This document shows positions 10,215 to 19,982 of a stretch of DNA of 43,358 bases, in pieces (the first letter of the stretch is position 1; each line of letters begins with the position of its first letter). The notes beneath the pieces were generated by a model. That model was not told the DNA's origin. It made no database searches and saw only the letters and a list, made by a program, of their open reading frames with translations. A program made the translations under genes and the position numbers. The stretch comes from Treponema sp. (GTDB lineage: Bacteria > Spirochaetota > Spirochaetia > Treponematales > Breznakiellaceae): the NCBI GenBank assembly GCA_031265435.1, contig JAISCR010000205.1, positions 1 through 43,358 of the forward strand. The letters run 5' to 3'.

Positions 10215-10952
10215 ATGCGAATTACAGATCATGTGTACGTATTGAGTGGCAGTTATTATACCGCAACGGATATGCGCAACCTGGACCGAAATGGATTGTT
10301 GGGGGAGGTATATGGCATTCATACGCCCCAGGGAATAATCCTGGTGGATTGTGGTTTACCCGGCAGTGGTCTTGCCATGATCCGTGAAACTTTGGCTTAT
10401 TACAGACTTGAAGAGCGGATTGTCTGTCTGGTTGTAACCCATGCCCACAACGACCACTGTGGCAGCGCCAAGGCGATTCAGGACATGGGCGCCCAAGTGA
10501 TAGCCGGATCGGGAGATGCTCCTGCCTGTCTTAACGGTGGTAGTGGCGGCTGGGAGACTCCTTTTGATCAGGAACAACTTTATCCGGCCTTCACTCCGGA
10601 TATTCTTATTGACCGGGATTGTGAGTATAATCTCTATGGGCTTACCCTGCGATTTATTACTATTCCGGGACATACTCCCGGTAGTATTGCAATCCATCTG
10701 TGTCTGGATCACCGGACCATCCTGTTTACCGGAGACTCTTTGCTACCCTACGGCAGTGCTATCCTCGATGAGGTTTCCTTTGGTTGGCGGGGGGATATAG
10801 GTTTTAGCCGAGAAGCCCTCCTTACCAGTATGATGAAACTCAGAAAACTGCAAGTTGACATTATTCTGCCCGGTCATGGCAAGATATGCCTTAAAGACGG
10901 TACGCAGCTTCTAAATCTGGCCGCGAAGGAAGCTTTTTCTACTTTGCGCTGA
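10215..10952 (+). CDS. MBL-fold metallo-hydrolase
   Basis: VVTHAHNDHCGS (HxHxDH), IPGHTPGSI and ILPGHG motifs. Confidence 0.92.
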   Translation: MRITDHVYVLSGSYYTATDMRNLDRNGLLGEVYGIHTPQGIILVDCGLPGSGLAMIRETLAYYRLEERIVCLVVTHAHNDHCGSAKAIQDMGAQVIAGSGDAPACLNGGSGGWETPFDQEQLYPAFTPDILIDRDCEYNLYGLTLRFITIPGHTPGSIAIHLCLDHRTILFTGDSLLPYGSAILDEVSFGWRGDIGFSREALLTSMMKLRKLQVDIILPGHGKICLKDGTQLLNLAAKEAFSTLR

Positions 10953-11118
10953 AACCGCTGCATAGTTAATACCTAAAATCTGCCCCAAAGTATATCTACA
11001 CGGGATTTTTTGGTATCAGAGAACGGCAAACTCTGTTATGAATGCACTTTTAGAAGCTAAGCCGCCCCTTCCAAATTCATCCCTTCCCAAACCAGGGCAA
11101 AAATACTAGACTGGTGCC

Positions 11119-11730
11119 ATGCGTAAGGAATTTATTTCCTATGACCTTGTCCGGAACAATGCCCTGAAGCTGGCCCACAGGATATACAAGGACGGTTTTG
11201 TTCCTGACGTGATCTATGTGTCCCTCCGCGGCGGGGCCTATCTGGGAAACGTTATCAGCGAATACTTCAAGATAGTCCGGCAGAATGACAGGCCCGTCTA
11301 CTATGCCGCGGTTGTGGCCCGTTCCTATTCTGATGTGTTGAAGGCGGACAAGATCACCGTGGAAGGCTGGACGTATTCTCCGGAACACCTCCGCACCGGG
11401 GACAAGATCCTTCTGGTGGACGATATCTACGATTCGGGAATTACGATTAACCATCTCGCGGAGATCATCATGGAACGGGGCATTCCCCGCCACGATCTCA
11501 AGGTTGCGGTCCACGATTACAAGTATTTTTACGATAAACCGGAACAGTTCCCCGTACAGCCCGACTACTGGTGCCGTAAACACGAGCTTTCCGTAAACGA
11601 TGAGAGTTACTGGATACACTATATGAGCCACGAACTCGTGGGTCTTACGGATGAAGAACTGGAGAACAGATACTATGCCCAGGATCGGGAACTCCATGAG
11701 GTGTTGGCCCTGATCAACGGGAAACTGTAG
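11119..11730 (+). CDS. Phosphoribosyltransferase family protein (purine PRTase type)
   Basis: PRPP-binding loop KILLVDDIYDSGITI. Confidence 0.88.
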   Translation: MRKEFISYDLVRNNALKLAHRIYKDGFVPDVIYVSLRGGAYLGNVISEYFKIVRQNDRPVYYAAVVARSYSDVLKADKITVEGWTYSPEHLRTGDKILLVDDIYDSGITINHLAEIIMERGIPRHDLKVAVHDYKYFYDKPEQFPVQPDYWCRKHELSVNDESYWIHYMSHELVGLTDEELENRYYAQDRELHEVLALINGKL

Positions 11731-11738
11731 GGCGGTCG

Positions 11739-12308
11739 ATGAAACGTATCTGCGGCATTGACGAGGCGGGCCGGGGCTCTCTGGCGGGGCCTGTCTGCGC
11801 CGCGGCCGCGGTTCTGCCTTCGAATTTTCCCACGGAAACGCTTAACGATTCAAAAAAACTTTCCGCATCCCGGCGGGAAGCGGCCCGTATCCTGATCATG
11901 GAAAAAGCCCTTGCCTGGGGTGTGGGCTGGGCATCCAATGTAGAAATCGACAGGATCAATATACTCAGGGCAAGCCTTCTCGCCATGGAACGCGCCTTTG
12001 AAGCCCTCAAGCTGCAGAACCCTGCCGTCGAGCCCTCGAAGCTCAACATCATCGTGGACGGCGACAGGGCGCCTGCGCTTCCCGTCCCCTGTCAAACCAT
12101 GGTCAAGGCGGACGCCCAAATCCCCGCGGTTATGGCCGCCTCGATCCTCGCCAAAACCTGCCGGGACAGGCTCATGATCCGCTATTCCTGGCTCTACCCC
12201 CAGTACGGTTACGAAAGCCACAAGGGTTACCCCACTAAAGCCCACTACAAAAAAATCCGCCTCTACGGGACTTCCCCTATTCAGCGCATGAGTTTCCGGT
12301 ATCTGTAA
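11739..12308 (+). CDS. rnhB: Ribonuclease HII
   Basis: CGIDEAGRGSLAGPVCAAAAVL...VDGD...AASILAKTCRDRLM...GYESHKGYPTKAH. Confidence 0.95.
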   Translation: MKRICGIDEAGRGSLAGPVCAAAAVLPSNFPTETLNDSKKLSASRREAARILIMEKALAWGVGWASNVEIDRINILRASLLAMERAFEALKLQNPAVEPSKLNIIVDGDRAPALPVPCQTMVKADAQIPAVMAASILAKTCRDRLMIRYSWLYPQYGYESHKGYPTKAHYKKIRLYGTSPIQRMSFRYL

Positions 12309-12362
12309 AACGCGCAAGACGCCAGAGGCTGTTCCAAAACTTCGGTTTTTCGAACACGCTTA

Positions 12363-12707
12363 TCAGTCTTGCTTTGCTCTCCTAACCACTCGCGGCTTGC
12401 GGGGCGGTTTTTTTTCACCGGAAGCTTCAGACGGGCGCTCCGGGCGGTTTTTTACGATTACTCTCTTATTCTTTTCCCGTACATTTTTTTCCAGAATCTT
12501 GAGGGATTCGTCAAAACCCCGCAGGAATTCGGGGAGATCTTCCGCAAAAAGAATGACCGACTGGCGGTCAAACCCCCCGGTTTCCTTGTTTTTGCTCTCC
12601 ACGATGTTGAGATAGAGGTCTCCCAGCCGGTTTTCCTTGACGTTAAAGAAATAAGTTCTCTTCGGTAATGCGACTTTGGTGGAAAATATTTCACCCCGGA
12701 TACCCAT
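12363..12707 (-). CDS. PUR-family nucleic-acid-binding protein (BpuR/DUF3276-like)
   Basis: MGIRGEIFSTKVALPKRTYFFNVKENRLGDLYLNIVESK resembles the spirochaete PUR domain; basic C-terminal tail. Confidence 0.8.
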   Translation of the reverse strand: MGIRGEIFSTKVALPKRTYFFNVKENRLGDLYLNIVESKNKETGGFDRQSVILFAEDLPEFLRGFDESLKILEKNVREKNKRVIVKNRPERPSEASGEKKPPRKPRVVRRAKQD

Positions 12708-12708
12708 G

Positions 12709-14568
12709 TTATACTCCTTCCGCTTCTTGTACCATTTTTCGCTGCCATTCTATGAGTTCCCGCTCAAGCCGGGGATCACTGCCTTCCGCATCCGCTATGA
12801 CTCTGAATACCGGTTCCGTGGCGGAACCACGCATCCATATTGAGGCCACCGGAAAATCATCGCTATTCAAAAAATAGATCTTGAGACCGCCCCTGCCTGC
12901 TTCGCCAAAACGGGCAAGGCGCCTCTTTTCTTCCATACCACTATAGGCCGCCGCTTCCCATCCTGCAATGCCGTAGCGTCCCTTCAATTCATCTTTCTTT
13001 GCTTCCCAGTCCCGGAGGAATATCCTCTGGTACTTTTCCTTCAAAACGCCGTGATCCCCGGTTTTTACCCGGAGTTGGGCTTCCGGAGCCGCCGCTCCTG
13101 TGGTAACAAAGGCCGGAAGGCTGGCGAGAATATCCGCAAGGCTGAAGTCGTGATGGTAGAGTTCCGTCTGATCGGAAAGATTGCACCAGATTTCAAAGAG
13201 ACCCTGCCTGTTTCCGTCTCCCCGTAAAGAGAGAAGCTTTACCAGGGAGAGGATCGTGTTGAGCGGATCCCGTACCGCGGCCGGGTGGGTGATATTCCCC
13301 CCGTTGGAGCCTTCCCCCAGTATCCGTACCTTGTAACCCTGTGTACGCAGAAGGCGTGCCAGTCCTACCACATTGGCTTCTCCCACCTCGGCCCGGAAAA
13401 CAGACACGTCAAAGGCTCTGGCAATCCGGTCTATTCTGAGCGAAGTGGGATCGTTTACCGCCACCGCCGTCTTGTCGAGCGCATTCCCGCTGTTGTCGTA
13501 ACGGAGTTCTCCGGTATAAACCAGATGGGCCAGTTCCGCAATAAGGGACAGCGCAAAAACTTCCTGGGCCTCGAGGGCCCGCGTCTTCTCTCCGTCCCGG
13601 ATCACCATGTTTCCCCGGTCTCCGTCGCAATCGGGCACATAACCCAGGACAAAGGCCGGATCTTCGCGGCCGCACTCTTCCAGAAAAAGCCTGCATGGCT
13701 CCAGGGATTCCCCCTCGGGCACTATTTTGTGGACTATGAGGCCCGGTGTATCATTGATGGCCCTGAAGCGTATCCCCAGCTGTCCAAGAAAATCCCGGTC
13801 GATGGAACAGGTTCTCGCCGAGCCGTTAAAGTCGGCGGCAATACCCAGGGGTCTCCTTTTGATCTCTTCTTTCAACGTTTCAATGACAGGATCTCCTCCG
13901 GCTACAATACAGGTAAAATCCATATAAGCCTTCAGGGCTTCCGTTTTCAGTACCGCTGTCCCGCCTGGATCTTCTCCCCTCATCTCTCCCGGGGTGAATA
14001 TTTCTTCCGGTTTGAGGGGAAACCCTTCTCCGGAACACAGGGCCTCAACCGCTCCGGCAAGCCGGCCCGCAAGTTTGGCGTTTTCCGTTCCCGGAATAAC
14101 TCCGCCGTCCGCAAGGCCGAATTTGATACCGTTATGCCCCACGGGATTGTGGCTTGCCGAGATATAGATGAATCCGATGGGCCTTTCACCCTCTTTTTCC
14201 GCAAGAAACCGGGTATAGGCCATAATTTCGGGGGCTGCGGAAACTCCCAGGAAACGCAGCTCGCAGGTAAGGCTTTTCCGCATGGCTTCCGCAAGGGCAG
14301 GGCCTGTAGGCCGGGTATCAAAACCCAGAACGATGAGCGCCCTGGCGTTTCGATTTTTCTCTTCAAGATATGCCTCAAATACCCGCGCCGCGGCCGCCGC
14401 GACAAGCAGATGCGGCCCGGAAACCTCAGGCTCCCTGCTTTCCTCATCCCCTGCTTCCGCAAAAACCCCGCGCCAGCCGGATGCGGAAAGAATCATCGTA
14501 TCCAGAACTTTTAGCGCTTCTTCAACGCGTGTGTTTTTTTCCATGTACGGGTTACAGTATACCCGCAA
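12709..14568 (-). CDS. Phosphoglucomutase/phosphomannomutase family protein
   Basis: Phosphoserine loop YISASHNPVGHNGIKFG; GYVPDCDGDRGN metal loop; GEGSNGG sugar loop. Confidence 0.92.
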   Translation of the reverse strand: MRVYCNPYMEKNTRVEEALKVLDTMILSASGWRGVFAEAGDEESREPEVSGPHLLVAAAAARVFEAYLEEKNRNARALIVLGFDTRPTGPALAEAMRKSLTCELRFLGVSAAPEIMAYTRFLAEKEGERPIGFIYISASHNPVGHNGIKFGLADGGVIPGTENAKLAGRLAGAVEALCSGEGFPLKPEEIFTPGEMRGEDPGGTAVLKTEALKAYMDFTCIVAGGDPVIETLKEEIKRRPLGIAADFNGSARTCSIDRDFLGQLGIRFRAINDTPGLIVHKIVPEGESLEPCRLFLEECGREDPAFVLGYVPDCDGDRGNMVIRDGEKTRALEAQEVFALSLIAELAHLVYTGELRYDNSGNALDKTAVAVNDPTSLRIDRIARAFDVSVFRAEVGEANVVGLARLLRTQGYKVRILGEGSNGGNITHPAAVRDPLNTILSLVKLLSLRGDGNRQGLFEIWCNLSDQTELYHHDFSLADILASLPAFVTTGAAAPEAQLRVKTGDHGVLKEKYQRIFLRDWEAKKDELKGRYGIAGWEAAAYSGMEEKRRLARFGEAGRGGLKIYFLNSDDFPVASIWMRGSATEPVFRVIADAEGSDPRLERELIEWQRKMVQEAEGV

Positions 14569-14736
14569 AAGGCCTCAGCTTGCCAGAGGAATTACCCGGA
14601 TCTTCGCTATAATTCCTATTAATCATATAGTCAAAATGTGAATTGACTTTGATACTAAAAAATGATTATTATAGTATGGAAAGGCTTACACTTCTTGTAA
14701 GATTTTGGCTTTTATTCAATAATAAGGCAAGAGAAG

Positions 14737-15957
14737 ATGGAGAAAAAAATGTCCGAAAAACGGATTTATGTTGATTATAATGCGACCACACCCCTCAATC
14801 CTGAGGTAAAAGCCTCAATGATTGAAGACCTCGATATCTATGGGAACGCTTCCAGCATGCACGCCTCGGGCCGCTATGCGCACGCGCGGGTGGAGGAAGC
14901 ACGCCGTGCGGTAGGCACATTGCTTGGTGTCTATGCCGGCGGAAACCTCAAGGACGCTTCCGGGACGGTAATATTCACCTCGGGAGGGTCGGAGTCGAAC
15001 AATACGGTGTTCCGCACCATGGAACGGCTGGCCGCGGACAAAAACGGAGCGGCCTTTAAGGAAGGGCGGAATGAGTTTATCACCACCGCCATAGAGCATC
15101 CCTGTGTGCTTAATTCAGGCAAGGATGCCGAAAGTCTGGGCTTCAGGGTTCATTTTATTCCGGTGGATCAATACGGCAAACTCGATATGAACGCGTTTAC
15201 GGCCGCCCTTGGCCCCAAAACCCTCTTTGTGTCGGTGATGATGGCCAATAACGAGATTGGCACCATTGAAGACCTCAAGGAGATTGCCCGGCTGGTCAAG
15301 GCTGCCGGAGCGTGGATACATACCGATGCCGTACAGGCGGTAGGCAAAATACCGGTGAATGTCCGGGATTTACGGATCGACTATTTGACCATGTCGGCCC
15401 ACAAGATCTACGGGCCCAAAGGTGTCGGCGCACTGTATATCAGAAAAGGCGCTCCCATTTCTCCCCTTATCCACGGAGGGCATCAGGAAGACGGAATCCG
15501 GGCGGGTACCTACAATAATCCGGGGATTCTGGGTTTCGGCAAGGCCGCGGAAATAGCCCTGAGCCAGGTAGATGCCTACGGCGCAAGGCTCCGTCCCCTC
15601 CGTAACCGGCTTCGGGACGGTCTTCTGGAAAAGATTCCCAACATCAAGATAAACGGACACCCTGTGGATGTACTTCCCAACACCCTGAATGTTTCTTTTC
15701 CCGGCGCGGAAGGGGAGGCGATACTCCTCTCCATGGATCTGGCGGGTATCGAAGCCTCCACGGGTTCGGCCTGCGCTTCGGGAAGCCTTGACCCGTCCCA
15801 CGTGCTGCTGGCTATCGGCGCGGGTCCTGAACTGGCCCACGGTTCGATCCGTTTCAGCCTGGGTTGGGGAATTTCGGAAGAAGACGTAGATTATATTATC
15901 GAAAGCCTGCCGCCCATCATAGAGAAACTGCGGGCCATGTCAACGCTCATCTCGTGA
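14737..15957 (+). CDS. Cysteine desulfurase (NifS/IscS family)
   Basis: YVDYNATTPLNPEV; SAHKIYGPKGVGALY PLP lysine; ASTGSACASGS catalytic Cys loop. Confidence 0.95.
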   Translation: MEKKMSEKRIYVDYNATTPLNPEVKASMIEDLDIYGNASSMHASGRYAHARVEEARRAVGTLLGVYAGGNLKDASGTVIFTSGGSESNNTVFRTMERLAADKNGAAFKEGRNEFITTAIEHPCVLNSGKDAESLGFRVHFIPVDQYGKLDMNAFTAALGPKTLFVSVMMANNEIGTIEDLKEIARLVKAAGAWIHTDAVQAVGKIPVNVRDLRIDYLTMSAHKIYGPKGVGALYIRKGAPISPLIHGGHQEDGIRAGTYNNPGILGFGKAAEIALSQVDAYGARLRPLRNRLRDGLLEKIPNIKINGHPVDVLPNTLNVSFPGAEGEAILLSMDLAGIEASTGSACASGSLDPSHVLLAIGAGPELAHGSIRFSLGWGISEEDVDYIIESLPPIIEKLRAMSTLIS

Positions 15958-15970
15958 CTTTTACAGGAGA

Positions 15971-16576
15971 ATGATTATGCTTATGAAGGACTGGTTATAT
16001 TCAGATACGGTAAAAGACCACTTTACCAATCCCAGAAATGTCATATTCGGGGATGAGTCGGTCTTTCCCTACAATGCCAAGGGGATGACGGGGAATATCA
16101 AATGCGGGGATCAGATGCTGATGCTCCTCAAGATTGATGAAGATGTTATCAGCGATGTACGCTGGAAGACCTACGGCTGTGCCAGCGCCATTGCTTCCAC
16201 GAGCATGCTCTCGGAGACGATCAAGGGCATGAATATCCGGGACGCATACAATATCAAACCTGAGGATCTGGTACGGAAACTGGGAGGCCTCCCCGAAAAC
16301 AAGATCCACTGTTCCGTGCTGGGAGACAAGGCGCTCCGGGCGGCGATTGACGACTATCTTTCCAAAACAGGCCGGGAAGGGATGCTCAAGGAAGCCGCTA
16401 CGGAGATCTGCACATGCCTTTCAATTACCGACAAGGATATTGAACACGCATACCAAAACGGAGCCCGCACGTGGGAGGATCTTCAGGCGGCCACCAAGAT
16501 AGGCACCGGCTGCGGGCAGTGCAGGGAAAAAGCCCTGGATCTTCTCCACAGCCTGAATCACATCTACGGCGACTAA
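15971..16576 (+). CDS. NifU-like Fe-S scaffold (IscU domain plus BFD-like [2Fe-2S] domain)
   Basis: GNIKCGDQMLML, YGCASAIASTSML, HCSVLGDKAL; C-terminal CTC...GTGCGQC. Confidence 0.92.
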   Translation: MIMLMKDWLYSDTVKDHFTNPRNVIFGDESVFPYNAKGMTGNIKCGDQMLMLLKIDEDVISDVRWKTYGCASAIASTSMLSETIKGMNIRDAYNIKPEDLVRKLGGLPENKIHCSVLGDKALRAAIDDYLSKTGREGMLKEAATEICTCLSITDKDIEHAYQNGARTWEDLQAATKIGTGCGQCREKALDLLHSLNHIYGD

Positions 16577-16578
16577 CC

Positions 16579-18177
16579 CTATTTATATTCGCTCAGATCA
16601 GCCGGCTTGAGCAGGAGAGGTGAACCGTCCGTCCGCTGGGTGGCGAGGTAGTCTCCCTGGAAGATCACCGAGGCAAAGGGATTTACCGTTACCGTTGACC
16701 GTGCCAGTTGTTTGAGGCCGGTATCGAAACGGGCCAGATAGAGGCTTTGGGAACCGCCTTCCCCGCCCAGGGCAATGGCATACAGATCGTTTCCCTTTAC
16801 CCAAAGGGGGCTTCCCTCCAGGATGTCGATGTCGCCCTGTTTGACCATCTCAAGACTGCTGCCATTTATCTCAATAAGCCTGATCGCCCCGTTCCCCCTG
16901 TTTTCACCGGCAATGGCAAGAATCTTGCCGTCCAGCATCACCACTGTTCTTAAGTTTACCGTATCAAGCGGTGAACGTTTAAGCTCCGCCCCTGAACCGG
17001 GCTGGAGACTGAGGAGCCTTCCCACGGAACTTCCCTGAACTTCGATCCTGCCGCCCAGAATACCGGCTTCCGCAGTCTGGGGCCGTGAAGCTTCTTCAAT
17101 GATGATCTCCTGCTGATCTTTGGCTATCTCTTCCCGTTGCTGCTGGGCCTCTTCACTCTTCTGTTCCGCAAATTCTTCGGTTTGTCCGGCCTCTTCCCTC
17201 CGCTCGGCAAGGTTCTCTTCCCTTGTGTCAAGTTCCCGGGATTTTTCTTCGTTTGCCTGTTCCCGCCGGTCGATTTCTTCATTTCTGGCCTCGGCCTGCG
17301 CGGGGCTTATGGTTCCCTGGGCAAGTTCCTGCCGGGTTTCCTCCCGCGCCCCGGCGGTCTCGTTCCGCTCCTGATTGACCTGAGAGCGTTCTTCGGCAAT
17401 GCGGCGCTCTTCTTCCCGTATGGCTTCCCGCTGAACCTGGGCACGCTGTTCGGCCTCCGAGGCTTCCCTCTCCGTGAGGTCAACCATCTCCTTACGGTCT
17501 TCGATACCCCGGTCTTCCTGCCGCCGCATCTCCTCCACCACCGAAGAGTCCGAAAGCGAAGATGTATTCACCGCGCTCAGGGAACCGGCGCCGCCGGGAC
17601 CAAGGGGAATGAGCATGAGCGTCTGACCCGGCCATTCATCGAAACGTATCGAAATACCGGCTTTTTCAGGGCTAAGATACCCCACGACCGCCTGTTTGTA
17701 ACGGCTGCCGAAGTAATCCTGGTTCCCCCGGTATACCGCGTTGTAGATGGTCACGTATCTTGCAAGCAGGGCCGCGTCCTCGGGGGAATAGTCGTAGGCC
17801 CCCTCAAGATAACCCTGAATGATGGTTCTCAGGTTCCTGATGTGATCCACCCCCGTGTCTACTCCCAGTCCGAAAATATCCGAATCGAGTTTATCGCCGT
17901 CCTTTGGGGAAACCGAATGGATCACAAAGTAACGGTTTCCCGCCCCGGTACTGGTCTGACCGTTGCGTGCGGAGAGTCCCAGGCCATAGCCGATAGTCCG
18001 TATCTGGGCCCTGGTTTCGATCCGGGACTGGGGGCCTTCATAGTTGATAAAGACCACCGGATCCTGATTCTGCTCCAGTTCCGCCTGATCCACCTGGGCA
18101 AAAGCAAGACCTGTAACGAAAAGGAAAATATATATGAAGTTTTGGAACAACCCCGGATATTTGTTTCTTTCTGCCAT
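16579..18177 (-). CDS. P83/100-family spirochaete protein with coiled-coil region
   Basis: Signal/TM N-terminus, long Glu/Arg/Gln-rich coiled coil (EERRIAEERSQVNQERNE...), beta-rich C-terminus. Confidence 0.75.
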   Translation of the reverse strand: MAERNKYPGLFQNFIYIFLFVTGLAFAQVDQAELEQNQDPVVFINYEGPQSRIETRAQIRTIGYGLGLSARNGQTSTGAGNRYFVIHSVSPKDGDKLDSDIFGLGVDTGVDHIRNLRTIIQGYLEGAYDYSPEDAALLARYVTIYNAVYRGNQDYFGSRYKQAVVGYLSPEKAGISIRFDEWPGQTLMLIPLGPGGAGSLSAVNTSSLSDSSVVEEMRRQEDRGIEDRKEMVDLTEREASEAEQRAQVQREAIREEERRIAEERSQVNQERNETAGAREETRQELAQGTISPAQAEARNEEIDRREQANEEKSRELDTREENLAERREEAGQTEEFAEQKSEEAQQQREEIAKDQQEIIIEEASRPQTAEAGILGGRIEVQGSSVGRLLSLQPGSGAELKRSPLDTVNLRTVVMLDGKILAIAGENRGNGAIRLIEINGSSLEMVKQGDIDILEGSPLWVKGNDLYAIALGGEGGSQSLYLARFDTGLKQLARSTVTVNPFASVIFQGDYLATQRTDGSPLLLKPADLSEYK

Positions 18178-18263
18178 TTCTTCAACTCCTTCGCTCGATC
18201 ATAATATAGCATATCATACATCATAGATGAAAAAGACTCAAATTATAAATCCTCGTTACGCTG

Positions 18264-19976
18264 TCACTTGAGGCTTTTCAGTTCCCGGAGGGCCTGGACC
18301 TGAACCGGCCCGGGTCTGTCTCCCGCGGAGAGGGAATTGAGAAGCCGTACTCCCGTGTCGCTTAGGGGAGGGCCCGAAAAGCGGCAGAGAGCGCCGACGG
18401 CGGAACACAGGGCCATGAGCACCTGATCATCCTCCTGGGCCTTATAGATCGATTGCATAAAGGCCCTCATGGCAAGGCCTTCAGGATCGATGCCGATAGT
18501 CCCGACAGCCCGGGCGCTGCGGGCCTTGACGACCGGATCGCTCTCCCGGCTAAAGATATCCGCCAGAAAGGGCAGGGTTTCCCTGGAACCGATGCTTCCC
18601 AGAAGTTCAAGAGCCTGAACCCTGTAGGCAGGCTGAACCGGAGGGTGGAATTTCGATGCGCCGGGCTGCTCCATACCTGCGCCTATCACCTCCATGAGGT
18701 AGGCGGTATAGGCAAGTTCATTAGTTCCCAGAGAGCCTTTTTTCACGGCATTATCGATTTCCGCGAAACGGGCCTTGAGTTCTCCTTCTTCAAAGCGGTA
18801 ATAGTAAGAGGCCCAGGGCGAAGGGGGAGGGTCTCCGGTACCGTAGCGGCCTTCGTTCATGGGGCCGTAGAGGGACTGCCGCCCCTTCCCGACACGGTTT
18901 TCCAGCCTGTATGCGTTGAGAATCCAGTCGCTTCCCCCGGAATAGAGGAAGCCCTCGTCGTCAAAGGCGGGGATTGCGGCGGCCCCGTCGAGCCGTATCA
19001 GCCAGAGCCTCCTTCCGTCTTCGGTAAAACCGCTGGCCCCGCTCCTGCTGAGGAAGTAGATTCCCCGCTCGTCGTAGAGTACCGAGGCTAAGTCTTCGCC
19101 GCTCCTCCGGCCGGATATATGGCTTTCCCCTGTCCAGAGAAAACTTCCGTCATCTCCCGAGATAAGCAGAGCCGTTCCGTCCTCCAGCAATGCGGCGACC
19201 CTGTTCATGCGGCCGGCCGCGGCCAGAGGCGGGCCGGGAAGCCGGGGCAAGGTATAGGGTCTCCCGCTTTCCGCATCAGGATCGATGATCTCCGCCCGGG
19301 TGTTTTTATAGAGAACCAAAAAACGGTAGCTGCCCCTGTTTTTTATGGGGGGCAGGGAGAGGATCGCCGCGGGATCATCCCTGAGGCTGTATGCTGTCGA
19401 AAAGCCGAAGGGATCTACCGAGAGGAAAGTCCCGTTTCCCAAAGCCGCTATAAGACCGCCTTTCTGATCCGGTTTGAGGGGAAGGGAGAGAGAATTGTCC
19501 AGGGCAAGCTCCCAGAGCCGCTGCCCGGATGCGGTAAAACAGCTTATCCGCCGCTCCGTGGGGATGAAGATCCTCCCGTCCCAGCCGCAGACCGCGGGAG
19601 AAACCAGGGGGCCGCCGGGATTGGCGCGCCACAGTTCCCTGCCCGAACGGTTCACGGCAATAAAGGTACCATTGGTCCTGGATATATAGCTTGTACCTTC
19701 GGGAGAACGTGACACATAGGGGGAAAGCCTGCCCCGCGCGAAAAAAGCCCAGAGCGGTTTCCCCTGATCCGAATATGCCTTGATATTTCCGCTGTCCAGA
19801 ACCACTACGATGGACTGGGCCTGCACCGTGGGGATCCCGATCATGACCCCGCCCATTGCCTGCCGCCAGAGCGGTTTTGCCGCGGCTTCTCCTCCGTCCT
19901 CTGCCTGCGCTCCAGGATTCAGACAGAGAAACAACAGGAAAACCCTTAAAAAAATCCGGCCCGTTTCATGTTTCAC
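18264..19976 (-). CDS. Secreted PQQ-like beta-propeller protein with HEAT-like C-terminal region
   Basis: Signal peptide; repeated GKPLWAFF/GRELWRAN/GQRLWELA motifs; C-terminal LGSIGSRETLPFLADIFSRESDPVVKARSARAVGTIG. Confidence 0.8.
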   Translation of the reverse strand: MKHETGRIFLRVFLLFLCLNPGAQAEDGGEAAAKPLWRQAMGGVMIGIPTVQAQSIVVVLDSGNIKAYSDQGKPLWAFFARGRLSPYVSRSPEGTSYISRTNGTFIAVNRSGRELWRANPGGPLVSPAVCGWDGRIFIPTERRISCFTASGQRLWELALDNSLSLPLKPDQKGGLIAALGNGTFLSVDPFGFSTAYSLRDDPAAILSLPPIKNRGSYRFLVLYKNTRAEIIDPDAESGRPYTLPRLPGPPLAAAGRMNRVAALLEDGTALLISGDDGSFLWTGESHISGRRSGEDLASVLYDERGIYFLSRSGASGFTEDGRRLWLIRLDGAAAIPAFDDEGFLYSGGSDWILNAYRLENRVGKGRQSLYGPMNEGRYGTGDPPPSPWASYYYRFEEGELKARFAEIDNAVKKGSLGTNELAYTAYLMEVIGAGMEQPGASKFHPPVQPAYRVQALELLGSIGSRETLPFLADIFSRESDPVVKARSARAVGTIGIDPEGLAMRAFMQSIYKAQEDDQVLMALCSAVGALCRFSGPPLSDTGVRLLNSLSAGDRPGPVQVQALRELKSLK

Positions 19977-19982
19977 TATTCT

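Noticed and set aside
13285-14514. 409-aa (+) ORF antisense to the phosphomannomutase
   Set aside because: Shadow ORF of a GC-rich gene; the opposite strand has clear catalytic motifs
17137-18204. 355-aa (+) ORF antisense to the P83/100-like gene
   Set aside because: Shadow ORF produced by the E/R/Q-rich coiled-coil codons
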